Shown one piece after another: positions 33,480 to 39,706 of a stretch of 39,706 nt of DNA. The translations under genes were made by a program, and so were the position numbers. The notes under the pieces were generated by a model, which was given only the letters and a program-made list of their open reading frames with translations, made no database searches and was not told where the DNA came from. The DNA lies in contig JAOZLS010000003.1 in NCBI GenBank assembly GCA_029934705.1, positions 1-39,706 of the forward strand, in the 5' to 3' direction. The stretch is from Bacteroidales bacterium. Its GTDB lineage: Bacteria > Bacteroidota > Bacteroidia > Bacteroidales > JAADGE01. How positions within the stretch are numbered: position 1 is the first letter of the stretch; every line of letters begins with the position of its first letter.

Positions 33480-33893
33480 TTAAAATTTTGATATTTCATT
33501 ATAATCTAAATCAGATAAGGATTTATTTCTAAATACCTCATCAAATTTATCTCTTACACTTACCCATGAACTATGCATAATACAAGGGTTTTCGTCTGAA
33601 CATTGATCAAAGCCCAAGACACAACCACTATATTTATCACTCCCATCAACTGACTCTAAAATATCAATTAATAATATTTGATCTGTGCTTTTATCAAAAG
33701 AATAGCCACCATCTCGTCCTTGAATACTCTTTATAAAACCAGATTTTGACAAAGCTGTTAGTAACCTTCTTAAATACTTGTCAGAAATATGTAAGTTGTC
33801 TATAAGATATTTTGCAGAATATAACTTTTCTGGCTCTTTAGCCATAAAACCTAATATTCTTAATGCATACTCCGATGTTTTGGATAACTTCAT
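33480..33893 (-). CDS. Rrf2 family regulator with three-cysteine Fe-S motif
   Basis: A 137-aa Rrf2 protein: winged helix at residues 1-65 (MKLSKTSEYALRILGFMA, then DKYLRRLLTALSKSGFIKSIQGRDGGY) and a C-terminal segment with C91, C98 and C104. This three-cysteine arrangement matches the cluster ligands of IscR and NsrR, which sense Fe-S status and NO respectively. It is first in a cluster with a DUF438-hemerythrin protein, typical of NO or nitrosative-stress regulons, so an NsrR-like role is the best guess. An inverted repeat 30 bp upstream of the ATG may be its operator. Confidence 0.9.
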   Translation of the reverse strand: MKLSKTSEYALRILGFMAKEPEKLYSAKYLIDNLHISDKYLRRLLTALSKSGFIKSIQGRDGGYSFDKSTDQILLIDILESVDGSDKYSGCVLGFDQCSDENPCIMHSSWVSVRDKFDEVFRNKSLSDLDYNEISKF

Positions 33894-33922
33894 CTACTTA
33901 TATTTTATTAAAAACCTGCACA

Positions 33923-33955
33923 TTAGATATGTAAAATTTATTTTTTAGTATCTAA
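33923..33955. promoter_or_regulatory. Inverted repeat upstream of the Rrf2 gene, candidate operator
   Basis: TTAGATA (33923-33929) and TATCTAA (33949-33955) are perfect 7-bp inverted arms separated by 19 AT-rich bases. The position, 30-62 bp before the Rrf2 ATG, suits an autoregulatory operator. AT-richness raises the chance of coincidence. Confidence 0.4.
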
Positions 33956-34156
33956 AAGAAGTAAAATATATAAGTTATTCTCTTGTGTATTTTTAAATTA
34001 AACCAAGAGCCTTTTATAAATACTACTTATCTGTATTATTATGCAAATAACGGAATTAATTTTATCATAAGCAAATTATTTAGAATGATTTCAAATAAAG
34101 AAATGTTTTTTTTATTCGTTATTTTTTTATTCATTTGTAACTCACAAAACATAAAA
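33956..34156. other. AT-rich intergenic stretch upstream of the trp leader
   Basis: This is part of the 527-bp region between the Rrf2 gene and trpB. Apart from the Rrf2 inverted repeat, the Trp-rich leader ORF, the terminator and the second small ORF listed separately, I see no gene here. The plus-strand 82-aa ORF at 33983 has no family resemblance and its first 58 codons look like random AT-rich sequence. A promoter for the leader should lie here, but no exact TAnnTTTG box was found. Confidence 0.4.
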
Positions 34157-34231
34157 ATGATAAGAATAACATTAAATAATTGGTGGCAAACAAGAGAATT
34201 TCTACAAATAGGAAAAGTTCCCTTGGTATAA
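34157..34231 (+). CDS. Putative trp leader peptide with tandem Trp codons
   Basis: A 24-codon ORF (MIRITLNNWWQTREFLQIGKVPLV) with adjacent TGG TGG codons at 34181-34186. A strong intrinsic terminator starts about 65 nt after these codons, and the next full gene is trpB. This is the arrangement of ribosome-mediated trp attenuation, with distances close to those of E. coli trpL. I could not find a convincing long antiterminator pairing by eye, so the call rests on tandem Trp codons, spacing and context. It is in frame with the end of the 82-aa track ORF. Confidence 0.45.
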   Translation: MIRITLNNWWQTREFLQIGKVPLV

Positions 34232-34252
34232 TTGTGTCATCACAAAAAATAT

Positions 34253-34284
34253 AAAGCCGTTGGATTTTCCAACGGCTTTTTTTT
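34253..34284 (+). terminator. Intrinsic terminator/attenuator upstream of trpB
   Basis: AAAGCCGTTGGA pairs perfectly with TCCAACGGCTTT around a TTT loop and is followed by more T. It lies between the Trp-rich leader ORF and trpB, with no other plus-strand gene that needs ending, so it probably acts as a conditional terminator. Confidence 0.8.
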
Positions 34285-34297
34285 ATGTCTAATTTTA

Positions 34298-34393
34298 ATG
34301 AAAATGAAAAACGAAATTATTATAACTTGGATTAACAAGACTGAAAATCGTTGGCGTTACTCAAATAGAGTAGAACAAAACAACAATTTTTAA
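34298..34393 (+). CDS. Second small ORF with two Trp codons before trpB
   Basis: ATG at 34298 opens a 31-codon ORF (MKMKNEIIITWINKTENRW...) with Trp at positions 11 and 19, ending 27 bp before the trpB ATG. It lies after the attenuator-like hairpin. It may be a second regulatory leader or chance; there is no homology evidence. Confidence 0.25.
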   Translation: MKMKNEIIITWINKTENRWRYSNRVEQNNNF

Positions 34394-34420
34394 AAATTCA
34401 TTAATAATAAAGTTAATACA

Positions 34421-35593
34421 ATGACAACAAATACAACAACAATACAGGAAAAAAGACAAGGTTATTTCGGACAATTTGGAGGAGCTTATGTGCCACCAGC
34501 TATTGCAGATAAATTACAAAACTTAGCCGAAGAATTTTATCGAATAAAAAAAGACAAGGAGTTCGAAAAAGAGTACATTGAATTATTAAAAACTTATGTT
34601 GGTCGTCCTTCACCGCTATTTTATGCAAAAAGATTATCGGAGAAAGTGGGCAGTAAAATTTATTTAAAGCGAGAAGATTTAAACCATACTGGAGCTCACA
34701 AAATAAACAATACTATTGGTCAAATTCTGTTAGCAAAAAAAATGGGAGCAAAAACTATTTTGGCAGAAACAGGAGCAGGACAGCATGGAGTAGCAACTGC
34801 TACTGCTGCAGCACTTTTTGGTCTGAAATGCAAAGTGTTTATGGGAGCGACAGATATTGAGCGACAAGCACTTAATGTAAACAGAATGGAGCTTTTAGGA
34901 GCAGAAGTTATTAGTGTAACACAAGGACAAGGAACATTAAAAGATGCCGTTGATTTTGCTTTAGGATATTACATTGAACACCCAGATGCTTATTATTTAC
35001 TAGGTTCGGCAGTTGGTCCACACCCCTACCCTGAAATGGTTGGATATTTTCAAAGCATAATTGGAAAAGAAGCAAAAAAACAAATACTTGAGGTTGAAGG
35101 CAAGCTCCCTGACTCACTAATAGCATGTATCGGAGGAGGTTCAAATGCAATTGGTCTTTTTAAAGAATTTTTAGATGATGAAAATGTTAAGATTTATGCT
35201 GCCGAAGGTGCAGGCGAAGGACTTGATTCAGGAAGAACTGCAGCAACTCTAAATTTAGGTAAAAGAATGGTTTTTCAAGGAGCCGATTCATTTTGTTTAG
35301 CTGATGAAGACGGAAATCCAATTGGTTCATATTCAATTGCGGCAGGATTAGATTACCCCGGAATTGGTCCAGAACATGCACACCTAAACGATATTAACAG
35401 GGTAGAATATCATGGAATAACAGATAAAGAAGCAATTGATGCTTTTAAAGAGCTATCTCATTTAGAAGGAATAATACCAGCAATTGAATCGGCACATGCA
35501 ATTGCTTTAGCCATGAAATTACTGAAAAATAAAAATGAAGTAACAATTGTAAACCTCTCGGGAAGAGGCGACAAAGATGTTGTTAGAATGTAG
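34421..35593 (+). CDS. trpB: Tryptophan synthase beta subunit
   Basis: A 390-aa TrpB1-type enzyme that condenses indole with serine in a PLP-dependent reaction. The PLP lysine is K94 in HTGAHKINN, the catalytic glutamate E116 is in AETGAGQHGVA, the phosphate-binding loop is GGGSNAIG, and SGRGDKD is at the C-terminus. Length is normal. No trpA or other trp gene follows: a terminator comes directly after the stop. A solitary trpB can salvage indole or pair with a distant trpA. The leader with tandem Trp codons suggests tryptophan-responsive attenuation. Confidence 0.95.
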   Translation: MTTNTTTIQEKRQGYFGQFGGAYVPPAIADKLQNLAEEFYRIKKDKEFEKEYIELLKTYVGRPSPLFYAKRLSEKVGSKIYLKREDLNHTGAHKINNTIGQILLAKKMGAKTILAETGAGQHGVATATAAALFGLKCKVFMGATDIERQALNVNRMELLGAEVISVTQGQGTLKDAVDFALGYYIEHPDAYYLLGSAVGPHPYPEMVGYFQSIIGKEAKKQILEVEGKLPDSLIACIGGGSNAIGLFKEFLDDENVKIYAAEGAGEGLDSGRTAATLNLGKRMVFQGADSFCLADEDGNPIGSYSIAAGLDYPGIGPEHAHLNDINRVEYHGITDKEAIDAFKELSHLEGIIPAIESAHAIALAMKLLKNKNEVTIVNLSGRGDKDVVRM

Positions 35594-35609
35594 AAATAAC
35601 TATTTATCA

Positions 35610-35649
35610 AAAGAAACTCCAACAAAATTTAATTTGTTGGAGTTTCTTT
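35610..35649. terminator. Bidirectional terminator between trpB and the 297-aa exported protein gene
   Basis: AAAGAAACTCCAACAAA pairs with TTTGTTGGAGTTTCTTT around a short AT loop. The genes on the two sides converge on it. Confidence 0.85.
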
Positions 35650-35667
35650 ATCAACTTTTAAAAAAAT

Positions 35668-36561
35668 CTATTTTGTTAAAGCTTCAAAAGCATCTTCGAC
35701 ATAACCTGGCGTACTAGAAATTTTCATAAACTGCGACATTGTTAATTCTGGCCAAAGCAAAGCAAAACGATATTTCCCGTGTAACATATAAGCTTTATTA
35801 TTAATAACAATTATTTCGTAAGGCATTGCGGCTAAATGCTCCTGCCCTATTATTGGTAAAAAATATCTTTCACCTTTATTACCATCCATTAAACCAATAC
35901 CATAAATAGCGATTTTTGAGCTTGTAAATTTTATTTGATAAACTTTTTTTGTATTACCTTTTTTAGACTTCAAGTTTGCTTCAATAGTTCTACAAGCTGT
36001 ATTATAGTCTGAAAAGCTATTTAATTCAACAGGGTCCGTAAAATAAGGCATTCCCATCATGTAATGATACTTTTTAAGATCACTTTTTGATAATTGACCT
36101 CCAAAACCAGTAAAGTTTTTACCCATTTTTTTCAATATACCTATTGTTTCATTTGAAATTGCTTTCAGCTTAGCATGTTGTTTTGTATTATCTCCCATAT
36201 AAGCATGAAAAATATACTCTGGATTTAAAAGTGTAACTTCAATATTTGTAGAACTCTTTTTATAAATAGAAAACTTTAAAACACTAGCTAATGCTCTTTG
36301 TGTTTTACCAGATACTGCGATACTACTTAAATCGTTACGAGTAAAAGCAACTGTGTACATTATTGATTTTCCTTGAGGATTATAAGATCCCAATACTCTA
36401 AATCCGCTTGCTTTTAATTCTCCTAACAATTTAGTTCTAGCATCAGCTAAAGTTCCTGATGCTGTAACTTTATAGTATGCATGTAACTTCTCTTGAGCAT
36501 TAGATTTTAAGGTAAATACTACTAATAATGCTACTAAAATAATTAAATTCCTTTGTTTCAT
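35668..36561 (-). CDS. Exported protein of unknown function, possible DUF302-like N-terminal region
   Basis: A 297-aa protein with signal peptide (MKQRNLIILVALLVVFTLKSNAQ). The segment HAYYKVTASGTLADARTKLLGELKASGFRVLG recalls the DUF302 pattern, in which a YY/T...A...L...GF motif begins the domain, but the match is weak. The middle (DDN/GKNFTGFGGQLSKSDLKKYHYMMGMPYF) and the C-terminus (MLHGKYRFALLWPELTM) show no motif that I can name. It is probably periplasmic or outer-membrane associated. It stands alone between two terminators, convergent with trpB. Confidence 0.75.
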   Translation of the reverse strand: MKQRNLIILVALLVVFTLKSNAQEKLHAYYKVTASGTLADARTKLLGELKASGFRVLGSYNPQGKSIMYTVAFTRNDLSSIAVSGKTQRALASVLKFSIYKKSSTNIEVTLLNPEYIFHAYMGDNTKQHAKLKAISNETIGILKKMGKNFTGFGGQLSKSDLKKYHYMMGMPYFTDPVELNSFSDYNTACRTIEANLKSKKGNTKKVYQIKFTSSKIAIYGIGLMDGNKGERYFLPIIGQEHLAAMPYEIIVINNKAYMLHGKYRFALLWPELTMSQFMKISSTPGYVEDAFEALTK

Positions 36562-36744
36562 CTTTTAATAATTTATGTTAAATATTAATTCTTATTTATC
36601 TACACTTGTATATATCACAAAGGTTAGATAAATAGATATGAAAAAGGCTGACTTTTGTCATGCTTATTTATTTACAAGAACTATTTTGATTGTTCAAAGG
36701 GAAACAAAAAAATTAACACCCACATAACAAGATAAATACAGATC

Positions 36745-36793
36745 AAATAAAAAAAAATCATTCGCTTCTAATTAATATAGAAAAGAATGATTT
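36745..36793 (-). terminator. Terminator of the 108-aa protein gene
   Basis: AAATCATTC pairs with GAATGATTT, with inner TTCTA/TAGAA, and on the minus strand is followed by a run of T. It lies 24 bp after the stop at 36817. Confidence 0.8.
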
Positions 36794-36816
36794 ATGTTTT
36801 ATAACAATGTTTTAAA

Positions 36817-37143
36817 TTATTGTATTTGTGTTTGAAATTCGGCTTTTAAAACCTCTGCTATTTCTTCTAAAACTTTTCGCTGTGCACTAGATAAAAATAA
36901 TATAACAATTAGACCTCCAAAAAAAGCTCTTGCTATATCCGAAGGTATTGCTTTTATTAATTGAACTCTATCCTTCTTCTCAAAAATTCTTATCCAAGCT
37001 CCAACAAAAGCAGATTTTTTAACTACAATATATTCAAAACGTAGCAAAGGATTCTTCTTTATTTTCACTTCGTAAGTTAATTTTTCAGACAACACTCGTT
37101 CCATTTCAGGGAAAGTCATTTTTTCATTTAATTGTAAATTCAT
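36817..37143 (-). CDS. Small hypothetical protein with one membrane segment
   Basis: A 108-aa protein that I do not recognise. It starts MNLQLNEKMTFPEMERVLSEKL, a charged amphipathic region, and has one hydrophobic segment (ARAFFGGLIVILFL, about residues 72-86) followed by a helical tail (KVLEEIAEVLKAEFQ). The middle (YIVVKKSAFVGAWIRIFEKKDRVQLIKAIPS) is basic and could face the cytoplasm. A clear terminator and codon use like the neighbours support a real gene. Confidence 0.65.
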   Translation of the reverse strand: MNLQLNEKMTFPEMERVLSEKLTYEVKIKKNPLLRFEYIVVKKSAFVGAWIRIFEKKDRVQLIKAIPSDIARAFFGGLIVILFLSSAQRKVLEEIAEVLKAEFQTQIQ

Positions 37144-37250
37144 AATAATTATTTTTAGTTATTAGTTATTATAAACTACAAAATACGGCATATTTAAGTA
37201 AATAGCAATTTTTACAAATACTTTTTATAATTATAAACTAAATGAATCAA

Positions 37251-37469
37251 CTAAAATCGCCTACCACGGCGAGGTCTCCCCTGTCCTCCTCGAAACTGAT
37301 TACCATTAGCAACACCTCGCCCAAATCCTCTACCTGCAAATCGTTCCTCTTCTATGGTTTCGTTTTGGTTATCATTTGAGTTTTGAGAATTATCATCATT
37401 ACATTTTCCTAATCCTCTTCCTGTTTTTGAACCTTTACCTTGTGGTCCTCTTCTATTAAAATTTGGCAT
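37251..37469 (-). CDS. Small Gly/Arg-rich protein, DUF5320-like
   Basis: The track starts at 37502; the Met at 37469 (MPNFNRRGPQGKGSKTGRGLGKC) is preferred because this text matches the start of DUF5320-type proteins (MPxxxxxGPxGxGxxTGRGxGxC). That gives 72 aa: the N-terminal motif with one cysteine, an acidic/Asn-rich middle, and a Gly/Arg-rich tail (GRGFGRGVANGNQFRGGQGR). Related proteins are often found near NifX/NifB-type (dinitrogenase iron-molybdenum cofactor) genes in anaerobes; none is visible here. Function unknown; the tail could bind nucleic acid. Confidence 0.7.
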   Translation of the reverse strand: MPNFNRRGPQGKGSKTGRGLGKCNDDNSQNSNDNQNETIEEERFAGRGFGRGVANGNQFRGGQGRPRRGRRF

Positions 37470-37556
37470 AACTTTATATTTATTTAGATTGAATAAAAAC
37501 AAAGTTACGAAAAAGAAAGATACAAATCAAGTAAAGTCGATATGTTTTAAAATATG

Positions 37557-37594
37557 AAATATGCCAATTTCTTACTTTAGAAATTGGCATATTA
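37557..37594 (-). terminator. Long hairpin ending the LYS1-like transcript or a small RNA
   Basis: AATATGCCAATTTCT-type arms of about 15 bp pair around TACTTT. On the minus strand the stem is followed by a T-rich stretch. It lies about 145 bp after the stop of the gene ending at 37737. Confidence 0.65.
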
Positions 37595-37736
37595 AGAGTA
37601 GGCAAAAATATCACAACTGTAAATACTAGTGACAAATTAAACTGACGCTACATTGTCCTACGGACGAATGCAGGTCAACCTCTACTATAAACAGCTTCTA
37701 TTTAGTTAAAAATCAGAAACATAAAATTTACAGGTA

Positions 37737-38951
37737 TTATTTACCTTCTGAAAAATCTTTAAGATATTTAAAGTAAGTACCTAGTTCGCCATTAAATGTA
37801 ATAGATGCTCTTTCGATAATTCCATCAGAATCGTTAACAAATAATGATGGAAAAACTTTTTCGATTAAACCTTTACCAAAATCAACAGAGGCATCACGAG
37901 GAACTTCCCCTGGTAAATTATCAACTGCCATTACAGTAATATTATTAGCCTCAAAGGCGTTAGATTCTGAGTCGTTTTTTGCATTATAGCCATAAAATGG
38001 ATCAGCTATTTCCGATGGACGAATTGTACAAGGTACTGGTCCATCTATATCACAACTAACATCTGCGACTACTGAAATATTAAAATCACTAGCCTTCATA
38101 TCTTCTTTTGTAAAGAAAGCAGGTGATTTTTGATCCCAAAAATGACAAGGAATATACATGTCGGTAACTTTTGTAAAAGGAGAAAAAGACGACTTATACA
38201 TTCCTGGGTTTTTAAAGAAATGATTTAGTTCAAACTCTGAACCATCTTTCCTCTCAACATAATATTGAGGATCTAACTGAGTGTAAACAGCTTCGTCATA
38301 TTTTTTACTTAAAAAATCTTCGGGGGAAACATGTTTTATATTTAATGGTGCAAGTGTTTCAATAGCTCCATGTGCAACACGTCCGCCACCTGTAATAAGA
38401 ATTTTAATTGGTGGAAGTTTTACTTTTTTTAATTCGCCAAACATTTCTTCTACATCATGGCAATCAATAGCTCGTTTTAAATCAAATAGACCTGTTCTTT
38501 TTCCTATACCAATTAATCCGTTATAAGCACCAACTAAACCAGCCCAACGTCCAAAAGCAACTAATCTATATCCTTCTTTTGCAGTAAGATATTCATGATC
38601 GACCATTCGGATATTTTTCTGAAGTAATTTTTGCAATAGTGGTCTGTTATACTCTTGTTTTTTTGCTATATGAGAAAAGAAAAGGTAGGTTTTATCTGCT
38701 ATAAGTTCTTCAATTTCAACTTCTTTTACTCCAATAAGAATATCACAATCCGACACATCGTCAACTAATGTTAAGCCAAGAGCTGAATATTCTTCATTTT
38801 TATAGGCTCTAATATCACTTTTCTGAATTACAAGCTCAACGTTAGGGAATTTTTCGATTAACTCTATTGCTTGTTTAGGAGCTATTGCCGTTCTTCTATC
38901 TGGAGGAGTTTTTGTTTCTTTTAGTATTGCTACCTTTAAATTTTTATTCAT
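37737..38951 (-). CDS. NAD(P)-dependent oxidoreductase, LYS1/alanine-dehydrogenase-like
   Basis: A 404-aa protein of the AlaDH/PNT superfamily, closest in appearance to LYS1-type saccharopine dehydrogenase (lysine-forming). N-terminal catalytic part: VAILKETKTPPDRRTAIAPKQAIELIEKFP; dinucleotide-binding loop ITGGGRVAHGAIETL; further family text FGRWAGLVGAYNGL, VADVSCDIDGPVPCTIRPS and DNLPGEVPRDASVDFG. LYS1 proteins interconvert saccharopine and lysine plus 2-oxoglutarate; bacterial relatives are poorly studied and the substrate may differ. Divergent from the tmRNA gene. Family firm, exact reaction uncertain. Confidence 0.85.
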   Translation of the reverse strand: MNKNLKVAILKETKTPPDRRTAIAPKQAIELIEKFPNVELVIQKSDIRAYKNEEYSALGLTLVDDVSDCDILIGVKEVEIEELIADKTYLFFSHIAKKQEYNRPLLQKLLQKNIRMVDHEYLTAKEGYRLVAFGRWAGLVGAYNGLIGIGKRTGLFDLKRAIDCHDVEEMFGELKKVKLPPIKILITGGGRVAHGAIETLAPLNIKHVSPEDFLSKKYDEAVYTQLDPQYYVERKDGSEFELNHFFKNPGMYKSSFSPFTKVTDMYIPCHFWDQKSPAFFTKEDMKASDFNISVVADVSCDIDGPVPCTIRPSEIADPFYGYNAKNDSESNAFEANNITVMAVDNLPGEVPRDASVDFGKGLIEKVFPSLFVNDSDGIIERASITFNGELGTYFKYLKDFSEGK

Positions 38952-38997
38952 ACGTTCTTCTTTTTATTTTTTATTTATATAACAAAATACAATGATT

Positions 38998-39029
38998 TTT
39001 GTAATGATAATAAAAAAGTCATATCTTTG
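38998..39029 (+). promoter_or_regulatory. Promoter of the tmRNA gene
   Basis: TTTG (38998-39001), 20 bp, then TATCTTTG (39022-39029) matches the Bacteroidetes housekeeping consensus fully. Transcription would start near 39036, leaving about 38 nt to be removed from the tmRNA 5' end. Confidence 0.7.
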
Positions 39030-39046
39030 CAAAAATACATTATACT

Positions 39047-39064
39047 TTGTGCAAAAAAGCACAA
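39047..39064. repeat. Inverted repeat in the tmRNA 5' leader
   Basis: TTGTGC and GCACAA are perfect 6-bp arms around six A. The repeat lies between the predicted start site and the mature tmRNA 5' end, so it could be a leader hairpin or an operator. Confidence 0.45.
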
Positions 39065-39073
39065 TACAAATTT

Positions 39074-39470
39074 GGGGTCGTTTTTGGTTTTGACTGCAAG
39101 GATAATGGATTTGTAAGCATGTCGAGCTATGTGGATTAACTCGTAAAACTGATTTGCAACTTTTTAAACGGCGAAAATAACTACGCTCTTGCTGCATAAT
39201 CGAAGTTTAGTAGATTAAGCTTAATTCTGGTACTAGGTATTAGAACGAGACATCTCGCAAACAGGACTGTCTGATTCCAGTTTGCTTATGAGGTGTGATA
39301 AATTTCAGAATTGCTTGAACGATATCTTGACGTTTGGGTGAAATAAAGAGAATAAGGTTTTGCTTTGGGTGCTTTTTCCCGTACAAAGCTCGAAAATTAA
39401 TAAAGAGATAAACATGTAGAAAGCACTTTTGTTACTTGTTTGGACGAGGGTTCGAACCCCTCCGGCTCCA
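39074..39470 (+). ncRNA. ssrA: Transfer-messenger RNA
   Basis: This is a one-piece tmRNA of 397 nt. The 5' end GGGGTCG pairs along seven positions (with wobbles) with the 3' end CGGCTCC, followed by discriminator A; the CCA end is not encoded. The T arm GAGGG-TTCGAAC-CCCTC is perfect. The tag frame at 39170-39199 encodes GENNYALAA and a TAA stop, ending in the usual ALAA degradation signal. tmRNA with SmpB frees stalled ribosomes and marks the unfinished protein. The antisense 77-aa ORF at 38964 is a shadow. Confidence 0.96.
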
Positions 39471-39477
39471 CAACAAA

Positions 39478-39512
39478 AACACCGAAAGATAATTTATCTT
39501 TTGGTGTTTTTT
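39478..39512 (+). terminator. Terminator of the tmRNA gene
   Basis: AACACCGAAAGATAA pairs with TTATCTTTTGGTGTT (one wobble) and is followed by T. It lies 7 bp after the tmRNA 3' end. Confidence 0.85.
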
Positions 39513-39515
39513 GGT

Positions 39516-39706
39516 TTAAGACTGAATTTTCCAACACCCATGTTTTGTAGAACCTATACGTTTTAATATTCCAATTTTCTGTAATTTTTGAATTTTTCGT
39601 TCTATTGTTCTCGATGATTTATCAACTATTAAAGCAATTCCTTTTGCTGATATTTTGGGGTTTTTACTAATAATTAATAGAATTTCTTCCGACACCTCTT
39701 CCGACA
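39516..39706 (-). CDS. C-terminal winged-helix end of a DNA-binding protein (AlbA_2/RecG-like regulator type), truncated by window edge
   Basis: The ORF track misses this gene because its start is outside the window. The last 62 codons read SEEVSEEILLIISKNPKISAKGIALIVDKSSRTIERKIQKLQK and onward to HGCWKIQS and a TAA. This is a winged helix-turn-helix with a recognition helix (SSRTIERKIQKLQKIGIL) and a wing. The VSEE-type lead-in and the GSTKHGCWKI ending are typical of the C-terminus of AlbA_2 (Schlafen-like) HTH proteins, often annotated as RecG-like or ATP-binding regulators. The gene ends 46 bp downstream of the tmRNA 3' end, convergent with it. Such genes are frequently accessory. Confidence 0.7.
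   Translation of the reverse strand, partial: SEEVSEEILLIISKNPKISAKGIALIVDKSSRTIERKIQKLQKIGILKRIGSTKHGCWKIQS

Noticed and set aside
33983-34231. 82-aa plus-strand ORF as a protein gene
   Set aside because: Low-complexity AT-rich translation with no family resemblance; only its last 24 codons, with tandem Trp, fit a leader peptide.
38964-39197. 77-aa minus-strand ORF
   Set aside because: It is antisense to the 5' half of the tmRNA and its promoter.
1-39706. tRNA or rRNA genes
   Set aside because: No cloverleaf with a T-arm consensus was noticed except the tmRNA end; a tRNAscan-SE run would settle it.

Overview
The window comes from an AT-rich member of the Bacteroidetes (Bacteroidota), probably an anaerobic or microaerophilic, Bacteroidales/Marinilabiliales-like organism. 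This rests on sprA (gliding/type IX secretion), an ECF sigma/FecR/STN signalling cluster, a tmRNA with tag GENNYALAA, and repeated -7 boxes of the form TAnnTTTG in front of genes. No plasmid, phage, IS or CRISPR signature was seen, and base composition looks uniform by eye.

Region 1 (1-8.6 kb) is a sulfur/respiratory module. A minus-strand operon encodes a Tat-exported polysulfide/thiosulfate-reductase-type molybdoenzyme, its four-cluster ferredoxin, an NrfD membrane anchor, two half-size YeeE/YedE transporters, and the start of what is probably a membrane-anchored rhodanese. Divergent from it are an octaheme c-type cytochrome of the tetrathionate-reductase family and an unusual cytochrome b fused to two PAS domains. 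The shared intergenic region carries a CRP-like palindrome and two Bacteroidetes-type promoters.

Region 2 (8.7-10.9 kb) holds an exported lipoprotein superoxide reductase, an unrecognised 229-aa protein, and a divergent Crp/Fnr regulator whose promoter carries a palindrome and 13-bp direct repeats.

Region 3 (10.9-17.0 kb, minus strand) reads, in transcription order: triple-PAS histidine kinase, ECF sigma factor, FecR anti-sigma factor, an STN/carboxypeptidase-regulatory-domain protein without a TonB barrel, and an exported stand-alone protein resembling the C-terminal domains of GldM. It looks like a cell-surface signalling unit tied to the type IX secretion or gliding envelope machinery, and is one of the two best candidates for an undescribed system.

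Region 4 (17.1-28.5 kb) is mostly housekeeping: sodium:solute symporter, ruvA, sprA (2509 aa), gcvH, a MIP18/DUF59 protein and elbB.

Region 5 (28.7-33.9 kb, minus strand) is a likely NO/redox-stress cluster: a three-cysteine Rrf2 regulator, a DUF438-hemerythrin-PAS protein, and a 1143-aa chimera (PepSY-TM, 4Fe-4S ferredoxin, DUF1858, DUF2249, NMT1-like periplasmic-binding fold). The two halves of the chimera are joined across an AT-rich linker, and one extra A in a six-A run would separate them into two genes. This is the other main candidate for novelty.

Region 6 (33.9-39.7 kb) has a putative trp attenuator leader (tandem Trp codons, then a strong terminator) before a solitary trpB, three small or exported proteins of uncertain role, a LYS1/alanine-dehydrogenase-like enzyme, the tmRNA gene, and the C-terminal end of a minus-strand winged-helix protein cut by the window edge.
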